Below, in pieces: positions 1 through 6,269 of a stretch of 6,269 nt of DNA. The notes below the pieces were generated by a model, which was given only the letters and a program-made list of their open reading frames with translations, was not told the DNA's origin and ran no database searches. Both the position numbers and the translations under genes were made by a program. The stretch is from Clostridiales bacterium UBA1381 (lineage in GTDB: Bacteria; Bacillota; Clostridia; UBA1381): NCBI GenBank assembly GCA_002305435.1, contig DBQZ01000069.1, positions 1,857 through 8,125 of the forward strand, written 5' to 3'. Every line of letters starts with the position of its first letter. Position 1 is the first letter of the stretch.

Positions 1-387
1 GAGATGTCGCTGATACAGACTATCGGCCGTGCCGCCAGAAACGCCGACGGTGAAGTTATAATGTACGCCGATACCGTAACCGGTTCAATGCAGCGGGCTA
101 TTGACGAAACACAGCGCCGCCGCAAGATACAGGATGATTACAACAAGGCGCACAATATTACTCCCAAGACGATAAAGAAAGATATTCGTGCCATAATCGA
201 GTCCCTGACACCCGCCGAGGACAGTGCAGCGCCTGATATTGGCGATGTTGAAGAACGCATAGAGGACCTTAAGGCACAGATGCTTGCAGCTGCTGAAAAT
301 CTCGAATTTGAACGTGCCGCAGAACTTCGTGACATGATAAAGAAGCTGCAGAAAAATATAAAGAAAGGCTCCAAGGTGATAAAATGA
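1..387 (+). CDS. uvrB: Excinuclease ABC subunit UvrB, C-terminal part (5' end outside window)
   Basis: UvrB is the DNA-dependent helicase-like subunit of nucleotide excision repair. It receives damaged DNA from UvrA, verifies the lesion and recruits UvrC for incision. Only about the last 128 codons are present, roughly a fifth of the usual ~660-residue protein; the frame is open through base 1, so the gene starts upstream. Visible near the left edge is helicase motif VI, SLIQTIGRAARN, with both conserved arginines. It is followed by the family-typical YADTVTGSM and the RAIDETQRRR segment. The last third (bases about 244-354) is a UVR domain, IEDLKAQMLAAAENLEFERA and onward, a helical hairpin known in the family to pair with the matching domain of UvrC. 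The acidic/alanine stretch before it is probably a flexible linker. The stop TGA overlaps the start of the next gene by 4 bases (ATGA). The internal ATG at base 4 is not a gene start. Confidence 0.97.
   Translation, partial: EMSLIQTIGRAARNADGEVIMYADTVTGSMQRAIDETQRRRKIQDDYNKAHNITPKTIKKDIRAIIESLTPAEDSAAPDIGDVEERIEDLKAQMLAAAENLEFERAAELRDMIKKLQKNIKKGSKVIK
373..378 (+). promoter_or_regulatory. Ribosome binding site of the 126-codon gene
   Basis: AAGGTG lies inside the last codons of uvrB, 5 bases before the ATG at 384. It supports that start and fits translational coupling to uvrB through the ATGA overlap. Confidence 0.6.
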
Positions 388-764
388 CCCAGGAAAAAAT
401 AAATGAGGCCGTTAAAATACTTGCCGAAAACATTCTCACTCCCGTAATATACGTCTGCGAACAGAATGACAGGATAGAGTTTATCTGCTTCTGCGACCGT
501 TCGCTCGATCTCGAGGAGCTGGCAGAAACGGAACGGAGGCTTGCAGATTTTCTCGGCTGTCCGGCTGAAATTGCAGACATACGTGAATTCAGCGAATCGG
601 ACAGGCTTGATATAATACAGTCAGCCACGCTCGTGCACTCACATTCGCCGGAAATCCGGCAGATGTTTGAGATGTCGCTTGCGGCTGATCTTCAAAAAGC
701 CATGGAGGAACGCACAGAAATAATCGAGCGGTCGCAGAAATGCTGCTCGCTCCTGCTTCAGTAA
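384..764 (+). CDS. Small protein encoded between uvrB and uvrA; possible degenerate nucleotidyltransferase (MNT-like) fold
   Basis: I do not recognise a named family with certainty. The 126-residue product has no signal peptide or membrane segment and should be cytoplasmic. Residues about 20-88 follow the pattern of small MNT-type nucleotidyltransferase domains: strand VIYV, strand IEFICFCD (31-38), LDLEELAETERRLADFLG (41-58), strand AEIADI (61-66), then SDRLDIIQSATLVH (72-85). The last resembles the family ending in which a helix leads to a 'vly' strand. The GSxxxG loop of active enzymes is missing, and where the DxD metal pair should be I read R30 and E32, so catalysis is doubtful. Residues about 90-120 look helical and charged. 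Six cysteines (25, 35, 37, 59, 120, 121) are a lot for this length. The gene overlaps uvrB by 4 bases and ends 14 bases before uvrA, so it is surely co-transcribed and co-translated with them. The reading frame is real by context and codon use. The fold is my inference, and a DNA-repair role is only guilt by association. Confidence 0.85.
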   Translation: MTQEKINEAVKILAENILTPVIYVCEQNDRIEFICFCDRSLDLEELAETERRLADFLGCPAEIADIREFSESDRLDIIQSATLVHSHSPEIRQMFEMSLAADLQKAMEERTEIIERSQKCCSLLLQ

Positions 765-768
765 ACAC

Positions 769-774
769 GAGGTG
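769..774 (+). promoter_or_regulatory. Ribosome binding site of uvrA
   Basis: GAGGTG (extending to GAGGTGA) lies 4 bases before the ATG at 779, in the 14-base gap after the preceding stop. It is the only intergenic space between these genes and supports the chosen uvrA start. Confidence 0.7.
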
Positions 775-778
775 AAAT

Positions 779-3610
779 ATGGCTCAGGAAATAAAAATAA
801 AAGGTGCAAGGGAGCATAATCTAAAAAACATAAACCTTACAATTCCACGTGATAAGCTGGTTGTACTAACCGGGCTTTCCGGCTCCGGCAAATCCTCCCT
901 GGCATTTGACACCATTTACGCTGAGGGACAAAGACGATATGTGGAGTCACTCTCCTCCTACGCCCGCCAGTTCCTCGGACAGATGGAAAAACCGGACGTG
1001 GATTATATCGAGGGACTTTCCCCGGCGATAAGCATCGACCAGAAAACCACTTCTAAAAACCCGCGCTCAACAGTGGGAACAGTAACGGAGATATACGACT
1101 ATCTCCGTCTTTTGTACGCCCGAATAGGCATACCCCACTGTCCAAAATGCGGCAAGGAAATATCCAAACAGACGATAGACCAGATCGTTGACCGTGTGAT
1201 GGCTCTTGAGGAAGGTACACGTATACAGGTACTCGCTCCCGTGGTTAGGGGCAAAAAGGGAGAGCATAAAAAAATACTCGAGGATGCCCGCAAAAACGGT
1301 TACGTACGTGTTAAGGTTGACGGCGAAATGCGGGAGCTGAGCGAGGATATTTCGCTCAAGAAAACGTTTAAGCACAATATTGAAATAGTCATAGACAGGC
1401 TCATAATCCGCAGCGGTATTGTTAAACGTCTTACCGATTCGATAGAAACCGCCTTTTCCCTCACCGGCGACTATGCAATGGTAGAGGTAATAGGCGGCGA
1501 AATTATGAATTTCAGCCAAAACTACGCCTGCGACGACTGCGGCATCAGCCTGCAGGAGCTTGCGCCCCGTATGTTTTCCTTTAATAATCCGTACGGCGCC
1601 TGTCCGCTCTGCGACGGTCTCGGAGCGCTTTCCAAGATAGATCCGCAGCTTGTTATAGCAGACGAAAATCTGCCGCTTTTAAAGGGAGCGATATACGGCC
1701 CCGGCTTTGCCGCCCCGGAAATTGAGGACAGCATGGTGCATATGTACTATGTTTCCCTTATGAAACATTACGGGATAGATTTTGATACCCCATTTAAGGA
1801 TCTGCCGGAAGATTTTAAAAACAAGGTTCTTTTCGGCACTGGCGATGAGAAAATAAAAATGGACTACAGCCGTGACGGCTCCACACGCACGTATTACGCC
1901 CCGTTTGAGGGCGTTGTCACAACGATGGAGCGGCGGTATCACGAAACAAATTCAAGCTACGCCAAGTGGGAGCTTGAAAAATATATAAACGTTATAAAAT
2001 GCTACAAGTGCAAGGGCGCACGCCTTAACGATGAGGTTCTTGCCGTAACGATAAACGGACTTAACATCTACCAGCTTACGCAGCTGCCGATACGAAAGGA
2101 AATGGAGTTTATCGACAACCTCAAGCTCACAGACCGTCAGCTCATGATCGCCTCTCAGGTTATAAAGGAGATAAAAGCACGGCTTCAGTTCCTTCTGGAT
2201 GTAGGGCTTGACTACCTCTCGCTCTCACGTTCCTCAGGCACGCTGTCAGGCGGAGAAGCGCAGAGAATACGTCTTGCAACGCAGATAGGCTCCGGCCTTA
2301 CGGGCGTATTATACATTCTTGATGAGCCGAGCATCGGCCTTCATCAGCGTGACAACGACCGTCTTATCGGCACGCTTAAGCATCTGCGGGATTTGGGCAA
2401 TACGGTTATCGTGGTGGAACACGACACCGACACAATGTACGCCGCCGATTACATCGTTGACATCGGCCCCGGAGCCGGTATTAACGGCGGTTACGTAGTA
2501 GGTCAGGGAAGTGTTGCTGATCTTATAAACAGCCCCGATTCCATGACCGGCAAATATTTGAGCGGCGAGCTGAAAATCGAGGTTCCGAAAATCCGCCGCA
2601 AGCCCACCGGCTGGCTTGAGGTCAAGGGCGCAAGGGAAAACAACCTGAAAAACATCAACGTAAAATTTCCCCTCGGCGTTATTACCTGCGTTACCGGAGT
2701 ATCCGGTTCGGGGAAATCCTCACTGGTAAACGAGATACTGTATAAACAGCTGGCTCACGATTTAAACCGTGCCCGTATACGTGGCGGGGCGCATAAATCA
2801 ATAGTCGGCAAAGAGCAGCTCGATAAAATAATTGATATTAACCAATCGCCGATAGGACGCACCCCCCGTTCCAACCCTGCGACGTATACGAACGTATTTA
2901 ACGATATTCGTGAGCTGTTCGCCTCCACTCCCGACGCTAAGGCACGTGGATACAAGAGCGGACGATTCAGCTTTAACGTCAAGGGCGGACGCTGTGAGGC
3001 GTGCGCCGGCGATGGTATCGTAAAAATAGAGATGCACTTTCTCGCCGACATTTTCGTCCCCTGCGAAGTCTGCAAAGGCAAACGGTATAACAGGGAAACT
3101 CTCGAGGTTAAATACAAGGGTAAAAACATCTACGAAGTCCTTGATATGACCGTAGACGAAGCTGTGGAGTTTTTCGCTGCCATTCCCAAGATAAAGCGCA
3201 AGCTGGAAACTCTCCAGGATGTCGGCCTTGGATATATCAAGCTCGGTCAAAGCTCCACCACCCTCTCAGGCGGTGAAGCGCAAAGGGTGAAACTTGCAAC
3301 AGAGCTTTCACGCCGTGGTACCGGAAAGACGATATATATACTTGATGAGCCGACCACGGGACTGCATACCGCCGATGTACACAAGCTCGTTGACGTTTTG
3401 CAGCGGCTTGCCGAAGGCGGCAACACCGTTGTTGTTATCGAGCATAACCTTGACGTTATAAAAACCGCCGACTATATCATAGATATGGGGCCTGAGGGCG
3501 GCGATAACGGCGGTACCGTAATCGCCCGCGGCACTCCTGAGGAGGTCGCAGCCTGCGAAAATTCCTATACGGGGATTTATCTGAAAAAATATCTGGGGGG
3601 ATCAAATTGA
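779..3610 (+). CDS. uvrA: Excinuclease ABC subunit UvrA, complete
   Basis: UvrA is the dimeric ABC-type ATPase that scans DNA for bulky lesions and loads UvrB in nucleotide excision repair. The 943 residues match the usual ~940-950. Two ATPase halves are intact. The first has Walker A GLSGSGKS (32-39), signature LSGGEAQR (489-496) and Walker B LDEP with D515/E516. The second has Walker A GVSGSGKS (640-647), signature LSGGEAQR (829-836) and Walker B LDEP with D856/E857. Zinc modules are visible as CxxC pairs: C251/C254 with C275/C278 in the region before and including the UvrB-binding/insertion area, and C739/C742 with C762/C765 in the C-terminal half, the finger needed for damage recognition in the family. 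Further pairs C121/C124 and C408/C411 probably form the extra zinc site seen in Gram-positive and Thermotoga UvrA. The motif GRTPRSNPATYT (about 693-704) is typical. The start is set by the ribosome binding site and the conserved N-terminus IKIKGAREHNLKNI. Nothing is missing or truncated. The stop overlaps feoA by 4 bases. Confidence 0.99.
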   Translation: MAQEIKIKGAREHNLKNINLTIPRDKLVVLTGLSGSGKSSLAFDTIYAEGQRRYVESLSSYARQFLGQMEKPDVDYIEGLSPAISIDQKTTSKNPRSTVGTVTEIYDYLRLLYARIGIPHCPKCGKEISKQTIDQIVDRVMALEEGTRIQVLAPVVRGKKGEHKKILEDARKNGYVRVKVDGEMRELSEDISLKKTFKHNIEIVIDRLIIRSGIVKRLTDSIETAFSLTGDYAMVEVIGGEIMNFSQNYACDDCGISLQELAPRMFSFNNPYGACPLCDGLGALSKIDPQLVIADENLPLLKGAIYGPGFAAPEIEDSMVHMYYVSLMKHYGIDFDTPFKDLPEDFKNKVLFGTGDEKIKMDYSRDGSTRTYYAPFEGVVTTMERRYHETNSSYAKWELEKYINVIKCYKCKGARLNDEVLAVTINGLNIYQLTQLPIRKEMEFIDNLKLTDRQLMIASQVIKEIKARLQFLLDVGLDYLSLSRSSGTLSGGEAQRIRLATQIGSGLTGVLYILDEPSIGLHQRDNDRLIGTLKHLRDLGNTVIVVEHDTDTMYAADYIVDIGPGAGINGGYVVGQGSVADLINSPDSMTGKYLSGELKIEVPKIRRKPTGWLEVKGARENNLKNINVKFPLGVITCVTGVSGSGKSSLVNEILYKQLAHDLNRARIRGGAHKSIVGKEQLDKIIDINQSPIGRTPRSNPATYTNVFNDIRELFASTPDAKARGYKSGRFSFNVKGGRCEACAGDGIVKIEMHFLADIFVPCEVCKGKRYNRETLEVKYKGKNIYEVLDMTVDEAVEFFAAIPKIKRKLETLQDVGLGYIKLGQSSTTLSGGEAQRVKLATELSRRGTGKTIYILDEPTTGLHTADVHKLVDVLQRLAEGGNTVVVIEHNLDVIKTADYIIDMGPEGGDNGGTVIARGTPEEVAACENSYTGIYLKKYLGGSN
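3595..3602 (+). promoter_or_regulatory. G-rich ribosome binding site deciding the TTG start of feoA
   Basis: GGGGGGAT sits inside the last codons of uvrA, with 4 further bases between it and the TTG at 3607 (6 bases from the end of the G run). It can pair with the anti-Shine-Dalgarno sequence partly through G:U wobble. No ATG or GTG occurs in the feoA frame in the 15 codons upstream, so TTG is the best start. Confidence 0.55.
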
Positions 3611-3837
3611 CGCTTGCAGAAGGGTTAAAAAACAAAAGCTATAAAGTGATAAAGATAGACCTTTCCCCGCAGGTCAAACGCCAGCTGGAAACGCTGGGAC
3701 TGACTGTGGGAACAACGGTTCGTGTGCTTAACAAAAAACGGCGGGGCGCAATTATAGTAAAATTCAGAGGCACGAGGTTTGCCGTTGGCCGCCGTTTTGC
3801 AGAGGGGATAACGACAGGAGGCGCTGAGAATGAATGA
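3607..3837 (+). CDS. feoA: Ferrous iron transport protein FeoA
   Basis: FeoA is a small cytoplasmic SH3-like protein needed for ferrous iron uptake by FeoB; in the family it is thought to bind or modulate the FeoB G domain. The 76 residues match the normal 70-90. The pattern is typical: MTLAEGL, a first strand YKVIKIDL (12-19), the helix and turn QLETLGLTVGTTVRVL (26-41), which carries the family hallmark LGLxxGxxVxV, then strands IIVKFRGTRFAVGRRFAEGI (49-68). The start is TTG in a TTGA overlap with the uvrA stop. The first in-frame GTG, at codon 14, would remove the first strand. The gene overlaps feoB by 8 bases, which with a strong site inside feoA points to coupled synthesis of the pair. 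The basic segment NKKRRG (42-47) is more positively charged than I expect but not diagnostic. No iron-responsive operator can be seen upstream, since that region is uvrA coding sequence. Confidence 0.93.
   Translation: MTLAEGLKNKSYKVIKIDLSPQVKRQLETLGLTVGTTVRVLNKKRRGAIIVKFRGTRFAVGRRFAEGITTGGAENE
3816..3821 (+). promoter_or_regulatory. Strong ribosome binding site of feoB
   Basis: AGGAGG, a full consensus site, lies within the 3' end of feoA, 8 bases before the ATG at 3830. It fixes that ATG as the feoB start rather than the ATG at 3834, which is in another frame. It is the best-matching site among the four gene starts in this window. Confidence 0.85.
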
Positions 3838-5854
3838 GATAAAAGTAGCATTTGCCGGAAACCCAAACTGCGGAAAAACAACGCTGTTCAACGCCTATAC
3901 CGGCGCTAAACTCAAGGTTGCCAACTGGCCGGGAGTTACGGTTGAACGCAAGGATGCGGAGATGGATTTTAAGAATATACACTTCCGTATGACCGACACC
4001 CCCGGCGCATATTCTCTGACATCATACACGATGGAGGAAGAGGTAACACGCAACTTCCTCACGGGTGACAATGTCGATGCGATAATAGACGTTGCCGACG
4101 CTTCAAGCCTTGAGCGCAATCTCTACCTTACATTACAGCTGATAGAGCTCGGCAAGCCTGTCGTCCTCGCCCTTAATATGATGGATATAGTCGAGGAACG
4201 TGGTATGGCTATCGACCTCCACCGTATGCCGGAAATGCTCGGCATACCGGTCGTGCCTGTAAGCGCACGCAAACGGCAGGGGCTTGAAATCCTGCTTCAT
4301 GCTGTCATACACCATCTGGAAAAACCGCTCGACAAGCCGCAGCATCATCATGCACGTGGAGCGCATATCCACGATCATCATTCTGAATACACCGTCGTAT
4401 ACAGCGATGAGGTTGAGGATCAGATTGACCTTGTCTCTGCGCTGTTAGAGAAGAAATATCCACGGCTTGAAAACTACCGCTGGTATGCGCTTAAAACATT
4501 AGAGCGTGACAGCTTCGTGCTTGAAGCTTATCCGATAGACTACGTCCCCGAAAAGGATTTTGAGCAGGAAATAATAAATCAGCGGTACGCTTTTATTGAA
4601 GAAGTTATAGCCGAATGTCTCGTCAACAAGGACGCTTCAAGTGCAAACACCGATAAGGCAGACCGGCTTTTGACCCATTCCGTCTGGGGTATACCGATGT
4701 TCCTTTTGATAATGGCGGTTGTATTCTTCCTGACATTTACAGTCGGCGACTGGCTGAAAGGATATTTTGAGCTGTTTTTGGAGTTTATAACCGGAGCGGT
4801 GGGTGACTTCTTATCTGCGGTAAACACGAACGAAACGCTTATATCTCTGATAACAGACGGCATAATCGCCGGAGTCGGCGGGATACTGACGTTCCTTCCG
4901 AACATCTTCATCCTCTTCCTCGCCCTTGCTTTTCTCGAGGACAGCGGCTATATGAGCCGTGCCGCCTATGTCATGGACGGGCTGATGTCAAAGCTCGGAC
5001 TTTCCGGGCGGGCTTTTATACCTATGCTTCTCGGATTCGGCTGTACGGTTCCTGCCGTAATGGCCTCAAGAGCGCTTGAAAACCGGCGTGACCGCATAAA
5101 AACCGTGCTGGTAACACCGTTTATGTCATGTTCTGCAAGGCTGCCTATTTACGTGCTTATATCCGGTATGTTCTTTGGCTCCTATGCAATGCTTGCTGCT
5201 TATTCAATGTACATAATCGGCATGATAACAGCTATTGTTGCCGCAAAGGTTATGTCTTTTGCGGACAAAAACCACGATGAGAACACCCTTTTGATAGAGC
5301 TGCCCGAATACAAGCTGCCAAATCTGCGCACCGTTGGCATATACGTCTGGGATAAGGTTCGTGACTACCTTACAAAGGCGGGAACGACAATCTTTATCGC
5401 TTCAATAATCCTCTGGGCACTGCTGAATTTCGGCACGAGCGGATTGGTAGATTCACCGGCGGATTCGTTTGCCGCATATATCGGCCATGCGGCTGTACCG
5501 TTCTTATCGCTTGCAGGGCTTGGCAGCTGGCAGATAGCAGTAGCGCTGATCTCCGGTATAGCTGCAAAAGAAGTCGTCGTATCAAGTATGAGCGTCCTGT
5601 ACGGGATAAGCGGTATTTCCTCCGATGCGGGCATGGCAACGCTTTCAGGGATACTTGCACAGTCTGGCTTTACAGCAGTAAACGCTTATTCACTTATGCT
5701 GTTCTGCCTGTTGTACATACCCTGCATAGCCACAATCGCTACAATCAAGAGGGAAACCTCGTGGAAATATGCTCTTATATCAATCGTAATGCACCTTATG
5801 ACAGCCTGGGTGGTATCCACGCTGTTCTTCCAAATAGCATCACGGCTGATATAA
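3830..5854 (+). CDS. feoB: Ferrous iron transport protein FeoB, GTPase-permease
   Basis: FeoB imports Fe(II) across the cytoplasmic membrane. Its 674 residues fit the shorter forms common in Bacillota and Thermotoga (E. coli has 773). The N-terminal G domain is complete: G1 GNPNCGKT (10-17), G2 threonine T37 in NWPGVTVE, G3 DTPG (56-59), G4 NMMD (116-119) and G5 SAR (145-147). A histidine-rich linker (157-184, ten His in 28 residues) follows, then a helical segment (about 190-275) matching the GDI/spacer region. The membrane part begins near residue 285 (VWGIPMFLLIMAVVFFLTF) and contains both gate-type repeats: GFGCTVPAVMASR with C405, MSCSARLP (432-439), and GIAAKEVVVSSM with A578-E581. These are the segments linked to iron passage in the family. 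Several further hydrophobic helices run to the C-terminus. No feoC follows; the gene ends 2 bases before a terminator hairpin. The P-loop cysteine C14 replaces the serine of E. coli FeoB, a common variant. All key motifs are present, so it should be functional. Confidence 0.98.
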   Translation: MNEIKVAFAGNPNCGKTTLFNAYTGAKLKVANWPGVTVERKDAEMDFKNIHFRMTDTPGAYSLTSYTMEEEVTRNFLTGDNVDAIIDVADASSLERNLYLTLQLIELGKPVVLALNMMDIVEERGMAIDLHRMPEMLGIPVVPVSARKRQGLEILLHAVIHHLEKPLDKPQHHHARGAHIHDHHSEYTVVYSDEVEDQIDLVSALLEKKYPRLENYRWYALKTLERDSFVLEAYPIDYVPEKDFEQEIINQRYAFIEEVIAECLVNKDASSANTDKADRLLTHSVWGIPMFLLIMAVVFFLTFTVGDWLKGYFELFLEFITGAVGDFLSAVNTNETLISLITDGIIAGVGGILTFLPNIFILFLALAFLEDSGYMSRAAYVMDGLMSKLGLSGRAFIPMLLGFGCTVPAVMASRALENRRDRIKTVLVTPFMSCSARLPIYVLISGMFFGSYAMLAAYSMYIIGMITAIVAAKVMSFADKNHDENTLLIELPEYKLPNLRTVGIYVWDKVRDYLTKAGTTIFIASIILWALLNFGTSGLVDSPADSFAAYIGHAAVPFLSLAGLGSWQIAVALISGIAAKEVVVSSMSVLYGISGISSDAGMATLSGILAQSGFTAVNAYSLMLFCLLYIPCIATIATIKRETSWKYALISIVMHLMTAWVVSTLFFQIASRLI

Positions 5855-5856
5855 AC

Positions 5857-5903
5857 AAAAGCCGTCTGTACACTGTAATTTCACAGTATACAGACGGCTT
5901 TTT
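5857..5903. terminator. Long bidirectional terminator hairpin between feoB and murG
   Basis: Left arm AAAAGCCGTCTGTA (5857-5870) pairs perfectly with right arm TACAGACGGCTTTT (5889-5902). After one C/A mismatch (5871/5888) the stem continues for 5 more pairs, ACTGT (5872-5876) with ACAGT (5883-5887), closed by the 6-base loop AATTTC. On the plus strand it ends in a run of five T (5899-5903), just after the feoB stop. On the minus strand the complement gives TTTTGTTTAT, just after the murG stop. The position between two convergent genes and the A/T-flanked stem fit a Rho-independent terminator working in both directions. Confidence 0.9.
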
Positions 5904-5912
5904 AATATCCAT

Positions 5913-6269
5913 TTATTTATGATGGCGGCTCATATCCTCGATAAGGGCGTACAGCTTTTCAAGCGCATCTGTCTGAGCCAGACTCTTTAATGATGCGGAC
6001 ATACGTGAAAGCTCCGCTGGATTCATTATCATGCTCATCATTTTATCATAAAGCGTCTTAGGTGTAAGCTCCGCCTCTGTTATAACAGCAGCTGCACCTC
6101 GCTTTTCAAATTCACGGGCGTTCTGCTCCTGATGGTTGCGGACGACGTTCGGCGAGGGGATAAGTATCGAAGGCTTACCAAGAGCCGCTATCTCGCTTAC
6201 CGTTATCGCTCCGGAGCGTGCAATTACAAGATCCGCCGCCGACATTACAAGGTGCATATTGTTAATATA
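5913..6269 (-). CDS. murG: MurG, UDP-GlcNAc:lipid I N-acetylglucosaminyltransferase, C-terminal part (5' end outside window)
   Basis: MurG adds GlcNAc from UDP-GlcNAc to lipid I, making lipid II on the inner face of the cytoplasmic membrane for peptidoglycan synthesis. About 118 codons remain of a usual ~360. The frame stays open through base 6269, so the ATG at 6257 is internal and the start lies beyond the right edge. Reading from the edge, the fragment starts YINNMHLVMSAADLVIARSG, the family's C-domain segment. It continues with GAITVSEIAALGKPSILIP, whose glutamate contacts the UDP-GlcNAc ribose in the family (compare SGALTVSEIAA in E. coli), then NHQEQNA, the motif with the sugar-contacting glutamines, and EKRGAAAVI. 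The last ~50 residues are the helical C-terminus (ELTPKTLYDKM onward), ending in the short polar tail SRHHK. It is convergent with feoB and shares the terminator. It probably belongs to a cell-wall gene cluster to the right, which I cannot see. Confidence 0.95.
   Translation of the reverse strand, partial: YINNMHLVMSAADLVIARSGAITVSEIAALGKPSILIPSPNVVRNHQEQNAREFEKRGAAAVITEAELTPKTLYDKMMSMIMNPAELSRMSASLKSLAQTDALEKLYALIEDMSRHHK

Noticed and set aside
121..387. The N-terminally incomplete uvrB considered as a truncated pseudogene
   Set aside because: The frame is open to base 1 with helicase motif VI and the C-terminal UVR domain intact, so the missing part is explained by the window edge.
1067..1519. 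Open minus-strand frame of about 150 codons inside uvrA
   Set aside because: It lies wholly opposite conserved UvrA coding sequence, has no recognisable motif and its composition is that expected of an antisense shadow.
2798..3250. Second open minus-strand frame of about 150 codons inside uvrA
   Set aside because: It is antisense to the conserved C-terminal zinc-finger region of UvrA; no family resemblance and no convincing ribosome binding site was noted.
3595..3600. Run of six G at the end of uvrA, considered as a phase-variable slippage tract
   Set aside because: Six bases is short for phase variation, and it falls in the last codons of uvrA where a shift would hardly matter. It is better explained as part of the feoA ribosome binding site.
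4579..4911. Minus-strand open frame of about 110 codons inside feoB
   Set aside because: It is a shadow of the FeoB spacer and first membrane helices; the feoB frame carries all the recognisable motifs here.
3837..5910. Search for feoC or another Feo accessory gene after feoB
   Set aside because: The feoB stop is followed within 2 bases by the terminator and then by convergent murG; there is no space for a further gene.
5913..6257. Minus-strand frame starting at the ATG at 6257 considered as a complete small gene
   Set aside because: The MurG match continues upstream of that ATG to the window edge (codons Y-I-N-N), so it is the 3' part of murG and not a separate small protein.

Overview
The window reads as a conserved chromosomal segment from a low-to-mid GC Bacillota (Firmicutes) bacterium. 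It is most likely a Clostridia of the Ruminococcus/Oscillospiraceae type. This placement is an inference from the style of the UvrB, UvrA, FeoA, FeoB and MurG proteins and from codon use (base composition near half GC by eye, frequent ATA, CGT and CTT codons). The species cannot be named from sequence alone.

Layout: a tightly packed plus-strand cluster runs from the left edge to base 5854. It holds the 3' end of uvrB (1-387), a small unrecognised gene of 126 codons (384-764), complete uvrA (779-3610), feoA (3607-3837) and feoB (3830-5854). Junctions are a 4-base overlap, a 14-base gap, a 4-base overlap and an 8-base overlap. There is therefore almost no room for internal promoters outside coding sequence. 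A long hairpin with T-rich flanks (about 5857-5903) closes the cluster. It also lies just past the stop of a convergent minus-strand gene, the 3' third of murG (5913-6269), which runs off the right edge. No stretch longer than 60 bases lacks a gene.

Functionally the cluster joins two systems. UvrB and UvrA are the damage-recognition and damage-verification parts of nucleotide excision repair. FeoA and FeoB make a ferrous iron uptake system in the cytoplasmic membrane. MurG, on the other strand, makes lipid II for peptidoglycan and is probably unrelated in regulation.

The least ordinary points are: the small protein encoded between uvrB and uvrA, which looks like a degenerate nucleotidyltransferase-fold (MNT-like) protein; the read-through from uvrA into feoA on a TTG start within a TTGA overlap; and a histidine-rich stretch just after the G domain of FeoB. 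I saw no mobile element, CRISPR array, tRNA or rRNA. I found no strong evidence for a wholly new system; the small gene is the best candidate for follow-up.
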